A DNA stretch of 64,000 nucleotides from Natronomonas moolapensis 8.8.11 (GCF_000591055.1 NC_020388.1:1054001-1118000), one strand, 5' to 3'; positions 26,420 through 35,660 are shown, numbered from the stretch's first letter. Notes: generated by a model from the sequence alone, not told the origin. Program-made: numbers and translations.

Positions 26420-27808
26420 ATGGGCTCTCTCGCGTGGAACGCTGCCATCGTGACGCAGATCGGCCCCGGTGCCGGTGAACTCCCGTTCAGCGACACGACG
26501 GTCGCGATCCTCGGCGGGGGGGTCATCCTCCTCCTGTTGGGGTTTTCGGCCTTCTTTTCCTCCTCGGAGATCGCGATGTTCTCGCTGCCGCCACACCGGG
26601 TCGACGCGATGGTCTCGGACAACATACCCGGTGCGGAGACGCTGAAACGGCTGAAAGACGACCCCCACCGCCTGCTCGTCACCATCCTCGTCGGTAACAA
26701 CATCGTCAACATCGCGATGTCGTCGCTGACGACCGGGCTGTTGGCGTCGTATTTCCTCTCGCAGGGGCAGGCGGTCTTCGTATCGACGTTCGGCATCACG
26801 GCGCTCGTGTTGCTCTTCGGGGAGAGCGCACCGAAGTCCTACGCCGTCGAGAACACCGAGTCGTGGGCGCTCCGCATCGCCCGGCCGCTGAAATACTCGG
26901 AGTACCTTCTGCTCCCGTTGATCGTCACGTTCGATTATCTCACCCGACAGGTCAACCGGATCACCGGCGGACGGGGCGAGATCGAATCGACCTACGTCAC
27001 CCGCGAGGAGATCCGCGACATCATCGAGACCGGCGAGCGCGCCGGCGTGTTAGAGGAAGACGAACGGGAGATGCTCCAGCGGATCTTTCGGTTTACCAAC
27101 ACCATCGCCAAGGAAGTGATGACCCCGCGGCTGGACATGGAAGCGGTCTCGAAGGACGCCACCATCGACGAAGCGATCGAAAAGTGCGTCCGGTCGGGCC
27201 ACACGAGACTCCCGGTGTACGACGAGAGCCTCGATAACGTCCTCGGGATCGTCCACATCTCGGATCTGATCCGCGACTCCGCCTACGGCGAGCGAGACGA
27301 CGTCGACCTGGAGGATCTGATCGAGGAGACCCTGCACGTCCCCGAGTCGAAGAACGTCGACGAGTTGCTCGCGGAGATGCGCGAACAGCGGATGCGCATG
27401 GTCGTCGTCATCGACGAGTTCGGGACGACGGAGGGACTCGTCACCATGGAGGACGTCACCGAGGAGATCGTTGGGGAGATACTCCAGGCCGGCGAGGAGG
27501 AACCGATCGAGTTCGTCGGCGACGACGAGGCGATCGTCAAGGGGGAGCTCAACATCGACGAGGTCAACGAAGCGCTCGACATCGACATCCCGGAAGGCGA
27601 GGAGTTCGAGACCATCGCGGGGTTCATTTTCAATCGGGCGGGGCGCCTCGTCGAGGAGGGCGAACGAATCGAGTACGACGGCCTCGAGATCCGCGTCGAA
27701 CGCGTCGAGAACACCCGGATACTGAAGGCCCGGATCGTCCGTACCGAGGAGTACGACCGGAGCCGGGCGGAGCCGGAGGCCGAGTCCGAGGACGCGCCGG
27801 TCGAGTGA
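26420..27808 (+). CDS. CNNM/CorC-type membrane protein with CBS domains
   Basis: The layout of this 462-residue protein is an N-terminal DUF21/CNNM membrane domain (about four TM helices, including ILGGGVILLLLGFSAFFSSS), then a CBS pair (REEIRDIIETGERAGVLEED and IAKEVMTPRLDMEAVSKDAT, through MVVVIDEFGTTEGLVTMEDV), then a CorC_HlyC domain. Such proteins transport or sense magnesium and other cations. The last codons EDAPVE and the stop lie inside a 25-bp tandem repeat. It is monocistronic. Confidence 0.9.
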   Translation: MGSLAWNAAIVTQIGPGAGELPFSDTTVAILGGGVILLLLGFSAFFSSSEIAMFSLPPHRVDAMVSDNIPGAETLKRLKDDPHRLLVTILVGNNIVNIAMSSLTTGLLASYFLSQGQAVFVSTFGITALVLLFGESAPKSYAVENTESWALRIARPLKYSEYLLLPLIVTFDYLTRQVNRITGGRGEIESTYVTREEIRDIIETGERAGVLEEDEREMLQRIFRFTNTIAKEVMTPRLDMEAVSKDATIDEAIEKCVRSGHTRLPVYDESLDNVLGIVHISDLIRDSAYGERDDVDLEDLIEETLHVPESKNVDELLAEMREQRMRMVVVIDEFGTTEGLVTMEDVTEEIVGEILQAGEEEPIEFVGDDEAIVKGELNIDEVNEALDIDIPEGEEFETIAGFIFNRAGRLVEEGERIEYDGLEIRVERVENTRILKARIVRTEEYDRSRAEPEAESEDAPVE

Positions 27809-27873
27809 CCACTGGGACGCGCCGGTCGAGTGACCACTGGGACGCGCCGGTCGAGTGACCACTGGGACGCGCC
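27791..27873. repeat. 25-bp tandem repeat, 3.3 copies, across the CNNM stop codon
   Basis: The unit begins GACGCGCCGG and ends GACCACTGG. It recurs at 27791, 27816 and 27841, with a partial copy at 27866-27873, and full copies are identical. The gene's TGA stop (27806-27808) is in the first copy. The unit is not a multiple of three, so each copy places a TGA in a new frame. It probably arose by recent slippage. Confidence 0.95.
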
Positions 27874-27899
27874 TGCCGCGAGCGGCGTCGCGATTGCGC

Positions 27900-29069
27900 T
27901 CACACGAGCGCGGTCACGCCTGTGTACAGCCCGAAACTCAGTACCCCCGCTCCGAGCAGCGATCCGACCCACGCGAGGACCGTATAGCCCATCTTGCTGC
28001 CGCTGACGCCGCCTGTTCCGGCCGCCGCTCCGGCTCCGATGACCGCCGAGACAATGATCTCGTTGAACGAGATCGGTACCCCGAGCAGAATCGCGGTCTG
28101 GGCGATAGCGAAGGAGGGAATGAGCGCCGCGATCGAGCGACGCGGCCCGAGCGAGGAGTAATCCTGGGCGATCGCCTTGATCATTCGCGGGGCGGCCGTC
28201 CACGATCCGGCCAACAGACCGAGACCGCCGCCGAACAGCAACGCGACGATCGGGAGCGCAACGCCGGCCGTATCGAAAAGCGGCAACAGTGGTCCGAGCG
28301 CGAGGCCGACCTGGCTGCCGCCGGCCGAGAAGGCGACGAGGCCGCCAAGCGCCAACAGGAAGTGCCGCTGGCCGGCGGGAGCGTCCTTCCGCATATCAAG
28401 CCCCATTGCCCCGGCGACGACGGCCGCGACGACGGCAGTGGCGGCGAGACGACCGGAGGCTCCGGTCGTGACGGTCCCCGCGAGACTCTGGGCGACGTCC
28501 GGCGGCCCGAGCAACACGAACTCCACGTTCGCGAGGATCGCTCCGACGAGACCGGCCAGGAGGGGAGTCACGACGCCGTCGGGGACGGCCTCCCGGCGGA
28601 GTAGTTTCGCGGTGGCGTAGGCGATGCCGCCGCCGGCAAACGGCGTCAGGGTCCAGACGGCCACGATCTCGTAGTACTTCGACCACGCCGGCCCGCCGCC
28701 CATTGCCAGCCCCGCGCCGACGACGGCCCCCGTGACGGTGAAGGCGGTCGCGATCGGGTAGCCGGTGAACACGCCGAACGCGACCAACCCCGCCGCGATC
28801 GAGAGCGCGACGATGGCGGCGATCGGCGAGAGCGTCGTCCCGACGACGAGGTCGCGGCCGACCGCCTCCGTGACGTTCGCGCCCTGTAGCGTCGCGCCGA
28901 GCAACCCGAGAATGCCGACAAAGAACCCGGCGCGCATGACCGAGATCGCGTTCGCGCCGACGGCCGGGGCGAAGGGCGTCGACCCCGACGATCCGGCGCC
29001 AATCGCCCAGGCCATAAACAGACTCGCTCCGCCGGCAGCCAGAAAGGTCGTGGCCGTCGCTGCTTCCAT
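27900..29069 (-). CDS. Inorganic phosphate transporter, PiT family
   Basis: This 389-residue membrane protein has about ten hydrophobic segments and an internal two-fold pattern. The PiT signature region appears as GAGSSGSTPFAPAVGANAI near the N-terminus, with VPISFNEIIVSAVIGAGAA as its second-half counterpart. The strict GANDVANA signature is diverged, as is common in haloarchaeal members. The start at 29069 is supported by TATATAAATA about 24 nt upstream (29093-29102). No PhoU or regulator gene is adjacent. Confidence 0.87.
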   Translation of the reverse strand: MEAATATTFLAAGGASLFMAWAIGAGSSGSTPFAPAVGANAISVMRAGFFVGILGLLGATLQGANVTEAVGRDLVVGTTLSPIAAIVALSIAAGLVAFGVFTGYPIATAFTVTGAVVGAGLAMGGGPAWSKYYEIVAVWTLTPFAGGGIAYATAKLLRREAVPDGVVTPLLAGLVGAILANVEFVLLGPPDVAQSLAGTVTTGASGRLAATAVVAAVVAGAMGLDMRKDAPAGQRHFLLALGGLVAFSAGGSQVGLALGPLLPLFDTAGVALPIVALLFGGGLGLLAGSWTAAPRMIKAIAQDYSSLGPRRSIAALIPSFAIAQTAILLGVPISFNEIIVSAVIGAGAAAGTGGVSGSKMGYTVLAWVGSLLGAGVLSFGLYTGVTALV

Positions 29070-29092
29070 TGACGCCCCACTTTTTTTCCGGG

Positions 29093-29102
29093 TATATAAA
29101 TA
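29093..29102 (-). promoter_or_regulatory. TATA box of the phosphate transporter gene
   Basis: TATATAAATA, read as TATTTATATA on the minus strand, is about 24 nt upstream of the ATG at 29069. The IMPACT-family gene diverges from it. Confidence 0.6.
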
Positions 29103-29170
29103 CCCGTCGGACGCAGTCGATCGGCGTCGATCCCGGCGACGAAAGCGGTATATCCCGTCCGTTCGCACCG

Positions 29171-29821
29171 ATGACCGTGCCGAACACGGACGCCGGCGGG
29201 GACGCGGGCGGCGACGCCGACACTGACGTGTACGCGACGATCGCCGGACGCGCCACGTCGCGGTTCACTGTGCAGGGTTCGGAGTTCGTCGGCCACGCCT
29301 CCCCGGCGGAGACTGTTGAGGCCGCCGAGGCATTCGTCGATTCGATCCGCGAGCAGTACGCCGACGCGACTCACAACGTGCCCGCCTACCGCGTTCGGGC
29401 GGATCCCTTCAGGGAGTACGCCTCCGACGACGGCGAACCCTCCGGCAGCGCCGGCAAGCCGATGTTGTCGGTGCTTGCGGGTCGCGACCTCGAAAACGTC
29501 TGTGTCGTCGTCACGCGGTACTTCGGCGGGACGGAACTCGGCGTCGGCGGACTCGTCAGGGCGTACTCGGCGGCGACGAAGGACGCCCTCGATGCGGCCG
29601 AGACGGTCCGCCGCCGGCCACGGAGACGGTTCCGGGCGGTCGTCGACTACGACGACTCCGGGACCGTCCGGGGGATCCTCGAGAGCGAGGACGCCGACTT
29701 CGAGGCCGACTACGGCGAGCGCGTCGTCTTCGACGTGACTGTGCCCGTCCTGGCGGCGGCGGACCTCCTCGATCGCCTCCGGAGCGCGACCAGCGACCGG
29801 ATCGAGGTCGACGACGGGTGA
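29171..29821 (+). CDS. YigZ/IMPACT family protein
   Basis: This 216-residue protein is of the UPF0029/IMPACT group. The N-terminal domain has the conserved THNVPAYRVR, SDDGEPSGSAGKPML and VVVTRYFGGTELGVGGLVRAY blocks. A C-terminal ferredoxin-like domain follows (DYDDSGTVRGILES onward). Family members bind nucleic acid or affect translation; the precise activity in archaea is unknown. It starts at ATG 29171 with a short low-complexity Gly/Asp N-terminus. Confidence 0.88.
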   Translation: MTVPNTDAGGDAGGDADTDVYATIAGRATSRFTVQGSEFVGHASPAETVEAAEAFVDSIREQYADATHNVPAYRVRADPFREYASDDGEPSGSAGKPMLSVLAGRDLENVCVVVTRYFGGTELGVGGLVRAYSAATKDALDAAETVRRRPRRRFRAVVDYDDSGTVRGILESEDADFEADYGERVVFDVTVPVLAAADLLDRLRSATSDRIEVDDG

Positions 29822-29987
29822 TGGGTCTCGGCCGACCGGGAGATCGGACCGCCACGCACAGCGTCGGCTCCGCGGACGGCAGCCGGTCACGACGGCTCCC
29901 GCGTCAGCCGCCCGTCTGACGTTTCGGACGGAAACTAATCGCAGTATGCGAGCCGGTTCCAAACGAAAACGGGGGGTTGTCAGGGGA

Positions 29988-30659
29988 TCACGTCCCGAAC
30001 GCCCGGTCGCCGGCATCGCCGACGCCCGGGACGATGTAGCCGTCCTCGTCGAGACGTTCGTCGATGCTGACCGTCAGGATATCCGCCTGCGGGAACGACT
30101 CGTCGACGCGGACGAGCCCCGGCGGGGCGCTGACCGCCGAGAGGACGACGAGACGCTCCGGGGCACCGGTATCGAGTACCTCCTCCAAGACGGCGACGAT
30201 CGTGCTCCCCGTCGCGAGCATCGGGTCGGCAACGATGACGGTGTCCTCCTCGTCGATGTCCGGCAGTTTGACGTAATCGACCGTGATCGGGAAGGTCCCG
30301 TTCTCGTCCATCCCGGCGGCCTCGTCGCGACCGGCGGAGATGACGCCCTGGCGGGCGCGCGGGAACGCCTCGACGAGGCCCTCGACGAACGGCGTCGCCG
30401 CCCGGAGAACGTTCACGATGACGACGTTTTCGAGCCCCTTGACGACCTCGCCGGTCGTCTCGGCCAGCGGCGTCGTGATCGAGACGTACTCGGTGTCCAT
30501 CATCCCGTCGATGATCTCGAATCCGCAGAGCCGGCCGAGTTCGATCAGGCCGTTCCGGAACGCCACCTGGTCAGTGTCGTTCGATCGGAGCTCCGAGAGG
30601 GTGTGCTTCGCCAGCGCGTGTGTGATGACGTGGGCGTCACCACGGTCCTCGATGGGCAT
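29988..30659 (-). CDS. upp: Uracil phosphoribosyltransferase
   Basis: This 223-residue enzyme makes UMP from uracil and PRPP. The PRPP loop is [14 protein letters not shown], and the C-terminal uracil-binding segment is [10 protein letters not shown]. The N-terminal [22 protein letters not shown] block is typical. It completes uracil salvage with a uridine-cleaving phosphorylase; the partial gene at the window start may be one. It is monocistronic. Confidence 0.95.
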   Translation of the reverse strand: MPIEDRGDAHVITHALAKHTLSELRSNDTDQVAFRNGLIELGRLCGFEIIDGMMDTEYVSITTPLAETTGEVVKGLENVVIVNVLRAATPFVEGLVEAFPRARQGVISAGRDEAAGMDENGTFPITVDYVKLPDIDEEDTVIVADPMLATGSTIVAVLEEVLDTGAPERLVVLSAVSAPPGLVRVDESFPQADILTVSIDERLDEDGYIVPGVGDAGDRAFGT

Positions 30660-30745
30660 AGCGATACAGCGTTCGCCGGTGGCTTAAAGCCCCGTCGTCA
30701 TCGGAGCCGATGGTATAAAGTCTCTGCACACGTACGGCTCACAGG

Positions 30746-31450
30746 ATGGACGTCGAGGAGAGCGTCTCGGGGTTCAAACTCCGGGGGACCTGGGCCGAGA
30801 TCGTCGAGCACGGCGAACGTATCACCCGCGCGCTGAAGGACCTCCGCGACGACGCGGAGGCAGTCGACGGGGAGGCACTCGGGGAGTGGGACGAGTGGCG
30901 ACCGAAGGCCGACGAGCGACTCGGCGAGGACGTCAGCGAAAAGACCGCAGAACAGGCCAGCGTCGCCGAGGGGGAGGGCGAAAAGGCCGGCAAGGCGCCC
31001 GACGAGGACCTCAAGACGGCCGGCGAGAAGCTGACCGACTCCTACGAGCGACTCGAGGAGCCGGCCGAGGCGGTCAACGAGTGGCGCGAGTCGATCAACT
31101 ACGTCGCGCGGGCCGCCGACTCGGCCACGCGGAAGGCCCTCCGGAAGGTCGAAGGCGGCGTTTACAAGAACGTGATGACGCAGATGTCGCCGTACTACTT
31201 CGACAACCAACTCGTCAGCGCGAACCTCAACCGCGCCGATGCCGACGCCGGGGAGTACGTCTTCGAAATCAACGTCAACGACGACGACCTGAAGATCCGC
31301 GTCTCGAACAAGCTCGCCGACTACGAGACGTCGGTCGACCGCTGGCACGTCGACACCCCGAAGGAGACGGACGTCGCCGAAGTGGTCGAGGGACACCCCC
31401 CACCAGAGGCGGAGACGACGGACGGCGGCTCCGACCCCAAGAGGACCTGA
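30746..31450 (+). CDS. DUF5828 family haloarchaeal protein
   Basis: This 234-residue acidic, strongly helical protein matches what I know as DUF5828. The N-terminal half (residues 10-120) is likely coiled coil with Glu/Lys/Ala heptads, and it is followed by a compact domain MSPYYFDNQLVSANLNRAD and EYVFEINVNDDDLKIRVSNK. There are no cysteines and no membrane segments. Function is unknown; it is a conserved haloarchaeal signature protein. Confidence 0.75.
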   Translation: MDVEESVSGFKLRGTWAEIVEHGERITRALKDLRDDAEAVDGEALGEWDEWRPKADERLGEDVSEKTAEQASVAEGEGEKAGKAPDEDLKTAGEKLTDSYERLEEPAEAVNEWRESINYVARAADSATRKALRKVEGGVYKNVMTQMSPYYFDNQLVSANLNRADADAGEYVFEINVNDDDLKIRVSNKLADYETSVDRWHVDTPKETDVAEVVEGHPPPEAETTDGGSDPKRT

Positions 31451-31506
31451 GCAGACGGTCGACCCGCGTTTCGAGGTACCCGACCCGCCTCCGACCGGAC
31501 GCGCGC

Positions 31507-32010
31507 TCACTCGATCGAGAGTCGCCGAACGAACGGCAGGTCTCGGATCTCGGTTATCAGTTTCCCGTCGAGTTCCGCGTCGGTGACGACGTAGAGCACC
31601 GGGTCGTCCGTGAACTCGGGATCTTCGCTTATTGTCTGGCGGATCGAGACGTCGTTCTCCGCGAGCAGTCCCGTCACCGTCGCGACGATCCCCGGCTCGT
31701 CGGCGTCGACGACCTCCACCGTGAGGACGGTCAGGTCCAACACCGGCGCGAGGTCCATGAGCGAGGCGATCGCGGAGATGTTCTGGAAGATCCGTCGGAG
31801 TTGACCGTCCGCCAGGATGGCGTCGGTCGTCGCGTCAACGACTCGCCGGTCGACACCGATTTCGCGGGCGATACCGGTGTTGGGGATCTCGATGCCCCCG
31901 GAGACGACGCGGCCCTCGTCGTTGACGGAGAACCCCCGCTCGAGCAGCAGGCGGATCACCGCCTGCTGGCTGGGGCTGTCCTCGAACTTCCGCATGATCT
32001 CGTCGAACAT
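31507..32010 (-). CDS. HTH regulator with C-terminal ACT domain
   Basis: The first about 75 residues of this 167-residue protein form a winged-helix-like DNA-binding unit (SQQAVIRLLLERGFSVNDEG, IPNTGIAREIGVDRRVVDAT). The rest is an ACT ligand-binding domain (LTVLTVEVVDADEPGIVATVTGLL), which usually binds amino acids. It is probably a transcription regulator responding to an amino acid; the family is known in archaea as ACT-containing regulators. No operator is visible and it is monocistronic. Confidence 0.8.
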   Translation of the reverse strand: MFDEIMRKFEDSPSQQAVIRLLLERGFSVNDEGRVVSGGIEIPNTGIAREIGVDRRVVDATTDAILADGQLRRIFQNISAIASLMDLAPVLDLTVLTVEVVDADEPGIVATVTGLLAENDVSIRQTISEDPEFTDDPVLYVVTDAELDGKLITEIRDLPFVRRLSIE

Positions 32011-32140
32011 TATCCGAGCTGTCGAGGGCGAGCCTGTTGTCAGTTGCGTCTGGCCTTCCGGCGTCGCTCCGCGCCGAGGGACCGCCCTCTCGCCCCCCGG
32101 AACCGAACGCGTTTTGTCCGCCGGAGCGTCCACTCGACGC

Positions 32141-32581
32141 ATGGGGACCGACCTGGATGTCGCCGACCTGTTCGACCGGATGCCGTTCAACGACCACCTG
32201 GGAATCGAGTTACGCGAGATCGAGCCGGGCCACGCCGTCGGGGCGCTCGCCCTCTCGGGGGAGCACTCCTCGAGCCCCGACCGGATGATCGCCCACGGGG
32301 GCGTCGCGTACGCGCTGGCCGACACCGTCGGCGGTGCCGCCGTCATCGCGGCGAACGGGGCGGTGGCACCGACGATCGATATGCGGATCGACTACCTCGC
32401 TCCGGCGACCGGCGGCACCCTCCGGGCGGAAGCGACGCTTATAAAGAACGGCGACAGCGTCGCCACCGTCGAAGTCGCGGTCACCGACGACGAGGGACGA
32501 AAGATCGCCGCCGCACGAGGGACGTACAAATCCGGCGGCGGCGAGGGCGAGACTGCCTGGCGCGGGTCGAGCAGTCCCTGA
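32141..32581 (+). CDS. PaaI-type hotdog thioesterase
   Basis: This 146-residue single hotdog domain has the PaaI motif MIAHGGVAYALADTVGGAAV, where the HGG loop and acidic helix form the acyl-CoA site, followed by PTIDMRIDYLAPATGGTLRAEATL. It should hydrolyse acyl- or aryl-CoA esters. The neighbouring MaoC-type gene is also hotdog-fold but is not in an operon with it. Confidence 0.9.
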   Translation: MGTDLDVADLFDRMPFNDHLGIELREIEPGHAVGALALSGEHSSSPDRMIAHGGVAYALADTVGGAAVIAANGAVAPTIDMRIDYLAPATGGTLRAEATLIKNGDSVATVEVAVTDDEGRKIAAARGTYKSGGGEGETAWRGSSSP

Positions 32582-32789
32582 CGGGCCGGCGGAATCGCAC
32601 TCCCATCGGTTCGATATACGCCTCCGGCCCCGCCTCGATTCGGAGGACCGCGCCGAACACCCAACTACTATTTAAATAGTCTCGTGGAAACGGCGGCCGG
32701 CGAATCGTGGGGGTATTTATAAGTGAGTCCACGGAACTGCCGACAGGCGCAGGCGAACGCTTACTGCCGTTCCCCCCGAGGTGTCCCCC

Positions 32790-33476
32790 GTGACAGACGG
32801 ACGACCGACCGACGGAGCGGAAACCGACGGGACGGGAACTGACGGGGAGACGGCTGATAGCGGAACCACAGATGGAGACAGAACCGCCGCGACGGACCTC
32901 CCCACCGTCGTCTCCGTCGCCGGCCCGAGCGGGGCAGGAAAGACCACACTCGTCGAGTCGCTGTGTGAGGCGTTCGCCGACCGCCGGGTCGCGACGGTCA
33001 AGTCGATCCACCACGACATCGAACCGGACACCCCGGGGACCGACACCCACCGCCACCGGACCGCGGGTGCCGACCGCGTCGTCGGCGTCACGCCGTCGTT
33101 GACCTTCGAGGTCGCCCGCGGCGGCAAGGGAGCCGACCGGACGCCTCCAGCCGAGGCCGCGGCGCTGCGGCGGGTGCTGGAGCGACTCGCCCCGGAGCAC
33201 GACCTCGTAGTGGTCGAGGGGTTCACCGACGTCCAGCTGCCGACGATCCGGGTCGGCGGCGGCGCGCCCCCGGCGGGGGCGGTGGTCGGCACCGACGGGG
33301 ACTCGATCGGGGACCTCGTGGCGGCGATCGACGCGCTGGGACCGTTCGATCCCGCGACGCTCGGCGGCGAAGCGGGAAGTCGTGACGGGTCGGGGAGCCG
33401 TGACGGGGTGGGGAGCCGTGACGGGGCGGGAGGAGCCGGAAACGACGGAGGAGATCAGGGGGTGGGTCGGGACTGA
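32790..33476 (+). CDS. mobB: MobB-type molybdopterin-guanine dinucleotide GTPase
   Basis: This protein of about 228 residues has a P-loop PSGAGKTTLVESL, the VATVKSIHHD strand of MobB, and the RTAGADRVVGVTP and HDLVVVEGFTD segments. MobB binds GTP in assembly of the molybdenum cofactor. The N-terminus (about 40 residues of Thr, Asp and Gly) is disordered. The C-terminus is a short GSRDGxGSRDG repeat encoded by an 18-bp tandem repeat near 33380-33440. Start codons GTG 32781 and 32790 are both possible. Confidence 0.87.
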   Translation: MTDGRPTDGAETDGTGTDGETADSGTTDGDRTAATDLPTVVSVAGPSGAGKTTLVESLCEAFADRRVATVKSIHHDIEPDTPGTDTHRHRTAGADRVVGVTPSLTFEVARGGKGADRTPPAEAAALRRVLERLAPEHDLVVVEGFTDVQLPTIRVGGGAPPAGAVVGTDGDSIGDLVAAIDALGPFDPATLGGEAGSRDGSGSRDGVGSRDGAGGAGNDGGDQGVGRD

Positions 33477-33551
33477 CCGACGCCGACGAGGCGAACTCCT
33501 TGCGTCGCCGTGTTACGGGGTTTTTGTTCCCGGCGGGCGATCGTTCGATCG

Positions 33552-34022
33552 ATGCCACGCTATTTCGAGGACATCGAGGCCGGCCGGACCTACGACATCG
33601 AGGGCGAGTACGACGTGACAGCCGAGGAGATCAAGGACTTCGCCGAGCGGTACGATCCTCAGCCGTTTCACCTCGACGAGGACGCCGCCGCCGAATCGAT
33701 GTTCGGGTCGCTGGCGGCTTCGGGGTGGCACACCGCCTCGATGTGTATGCGGCTGCTCGTCGAGGGGTTTCTCGATCCCGAGTCGTCGATGGGTGGGGAG
33801 GGCATCGACGAGTTGCGGTGGCTCCGACCAGTTCGTCCCGGTGACACGCTCCGGATCGAACTCGAGGTGCTCGACAAGCGGGTCTCCGAGAGCCGCCCGG
33901 AGATGGGCCACGTCCGGACGGAGCTCGTCGGCTACAACCAGGCGGACGAGGCGGTGATCGAGTGGACCGCGCGGACGATGCACCGCCGCCGGGACCGCGG
34001 CGACGGGTCCGATACAGCGTGA
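33552..34022 (+). CDS. MaoC-like (R)-hydratase/dehydratase
   Basis: This 156-residue hotdog-fold protein begins MPRYFEDIEAGRTYDIEGEYDVT and has the MaoC hydratase pattern FAERYDPQPFHLDEDAA, where Asp and His form the catalytic pair, followed by LAASGWHTASM. These enzymes hydrate enoyl-CoA. The substrate is unknown. It follows MobB by 75 bp but is not obviously functionally linked. Confidence 0.9.
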   Translation: MPRYFEDIEAGRTYDIEGEYDVTAEEIKDFAERYDPQPFHLDEDAAAESMFGSLAASGWHTASMCMRLLVEGFLDPESSMGGEGIDELRWLRPVRPGDTLRIELEVLDKRVSESRPEMGHVRTELVGYNQADEAVIEWTARTMHRRRDRGDGSDTA

Positions 34023-34150
34023 ACAGACCGAGCGGAAACGACTGCGTTCTCGGCGAGGACAGCCCCCGTGTGGGCCTCTGTCCCGAAACGACGGCCGACC
34101 GTCGTCCACGAGTAATTACATTTAATTAGATTCGCGCAAAAGTCAACGGC

Positions 34151-34345
34151 GTGACCCACTCGTCGAGTTCCACGCCGACGCCGACGTGGTACGACGGCCT
34201 GCTGGCTGCGATGCCGACACTTCTGGTCGGTGGCGCGGCGGTGGGGTGGCTCTCCGCGCTCCCGACCGTCGCCGGGCTCGCCGGCGGCGGACTCGTCGCC
34301 GCGGTTCTCGTCTCCGTGTCGCTTTTTATTGTCCCGCCGACGTGA
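34151..34345 (+). CDS. Small membrane protein (64 aa)
   Basis: A GTG start gives MTHSSSSTPTPTWYDGLLAA followed by two hydrophobic helices (TLLVGGAAVGWLSALPTVA and GLVAAVLVSVSLFIVP). An AT-rich element TTACATTTAATTAG lies 20-35 nt upstream and can act as TATA. Similar small two-helix proteins are common in haloarchaea. No named family is recognised. Confidence 0.6.
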   Translation: MTHSSSSTPTPTWYDGLLAAMPTLLVGGAAVGWLSALPTVAGLAGGGLVAAVLVSVSLFIVPPT

Positions 34346-34382
34346 CGCCAGGGGGCTGTCGGGTCGTCGCGCCCCGTAGACC

Positions 34383-35273
34383 TCACAGCCCGTAGAGCCG
34401 AACCGACCAGAAGTCCGAGAAGGCCGCTCCGAGCGCCGCTTTCGGCTTGCCAGTCGCGTCGACGGCCGCCGTCGCCTCGGCGTCGAACTCGCCGATCAGA
34501 CGCCGGTCGCCGACCACGTAGTGCCTGTCGGCGTCGACCGAGGCGAGCGCCTCGGAGCACTTCTCGACATGGGCGGCGATCTGTTCGTCCCGCAGCCGCT
34601 CGAAGCGCGCCTGCGAGAAACCGCCCTTGGAGTGGTCGCTTTTGACCGGGCTCTCGAAGCCCTCGTAGGCGACGCGTTCGTCGCCCTCATAGACGCCGAC
34701 CGCGAAGACGTCCGAGCGGACGACCGCCAGCGCGAACCGCCCGACCGGGCGGAACCACGAACGCTCGAGCCGCGGCGTCGAGGCCCACTCGAGGAACGGT
34801 TCCGGGAGCACGGGCGGCCGGAGCGCAACCGCGAGCAGGCCGGCGTCGTCGGCACAGACGACACACGGGGCCGCCCGTTCGACGAGCGGGTTCCGGTCAC
34901 CGAGCAGGTCGCGCACCGCCGTCGGGGGAGCGTCCTCAACGACGGCGGTGAGCACGCCTTCGGGGCCGCCCTCGAAGGACGCGAGTCGATCGAGGACCGC
35001 GTCAGCGCGGCCGCCCCGAAGCGTCTCTTCGCGTCTGAACTCGACCGTCGCGGCGTTGTCGGCCGCCGACCCGGCTGCATCGAGTTGCCCCTCGAGGTCG
35101 GCGATCCGATCCTCTAGACGGTTGGCGCGCTCCTCTGCGGCCTGTTTGTCGCTGACCGCGTCGGCGCGGCGCTCGCTTTCGGCCTCAAAACGGGCTTCTA
35201 GCCGGTCGCGGCGCTCCTCGAGCGCCTCGATCCGCTCTTTCAGTTCGGTCCGACCGAGGAGGTCGTCGAGCAT
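34383..35273 (-). CDS. Vms1/Ankzf1-like peptidyl-tRNA hydrolase (VLRF1 domain)
   Basis: This 296-residue protein has an N-terminal coiled coil (about residues 8-75, Glu/Arg/Leu heptads) followed by an eRF1-fold VLRF1 domain. The key loop KGGFSQARFERLRDEQ contains the Gln expected to position water for peptidyl-tRNA cleavage. Eukaryotic Vms1 releases nascent chains from stalled 60S subunits. The archaeal protein is predicted to do the same on 50S-peptidyl-tRNA. The start at ATG 35273 follows the DUF5802 gene by 24 bp on the same strand. Confidence 0.82.
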   Translation of the reverse strand: MLDDLLGRTELKERIEALEERRDRLEARFEAESERRADAVSDKQAAEERANRLEDRIADLEGQLDAAGSAADNAATVEFRREETLRGGRADAVLDRLASFEGGPEGVLTAVVEDAPPTAVRDLLGDRNPLVERAAPCVVCADDAGLLAVALRPPVLPEPFLEWASTPRLERSWFRPVGRFALAVVRSDVFAVGVYEGDERVAYEGFESPVKSDHSKGGFSQARFERLRDEQIAAHVEKCSEALASVDADRHYVVGDRRLIGEFDAEATAAVDATGKPKAALGAAFSDFWSVRLYGL

Positions 35274-35297
35274 CGCCGGACTGAGGGCCGCCACCGA

Positions 35298-35633
35298 TTA
35301 AAATCCCGCGGGACCACCGGGATCGAACTCGAGCAGCTGCCGGGCGCGGTCGGCCTTCGCGAGGAACACTTCACGGAGTGTCGGCGGGTTATCGGTTCCC
35401 GTCGCCGAGAGGGCCGACTCGGGCAGCGCCACGGTCCGTCCGGGGACGTCCTCGGCCCCGTGGACCGCAACGTGGGTCGAGCCGATCTTCATCACGAGGG
35501 GCTCGTCGTCGGTCTCATAGAGCTGCTCGGCGACCCGTTCGTGGTGGTCGCGATTGATAACGGCCCGTTCGCCGCCGTAGGGTTCGACGTAGAGCCGTCC
35601 CAGGTAGTAGCCGCTTGAGAACTGTTCGAACAT
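35298..35633 (-). CDS. DUF5802 family haloarchaeal protein
   Basis: This 111-residue protein begins MFEQFSSGYYLGRLYVEPYG, as in the DUF5802 family. It is soluble, with a beta-rich first half (VMKIGSTHVAVHGAEDVPGR) and a helical tail. Function is unknown. It is first in a likely two-gene transcript with the Vms1-like gene, so a role in ribosome quality control can be considered. The TATA-like ATATATAAG at 35661-35668 lies about 28 nt upstream. Confidence 0.8.
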   Translation of the reverse strand: MFEQFSSGYYLGRLYVEPYGGERAVINRDHHERVAEQLYETDDEPLVMKIGSTHVAVHGAEDVPGRTVALPESALSATGTDNPPTLREVFLAKADRARQLLEFDPGGPAGF

Positions 35634-35660
35634 GCGGTCACGATACTGTTATGTGTTAAC

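Noticed and set aside
32682-32725. Promoter-like CTATTTAAATAG and GTATTTATAAG before mobB as evidence of a missed gene
   Set aside because: They are well placed for the mobB transcript itself, and no other frame starts there.
33360-33445. Repeats at the mobB 3' end as a mobile or CRISPR-like array
   Set aside because: The 18-bp repeat is in frame, without spacers, and encodes a simple GSRDG tail.
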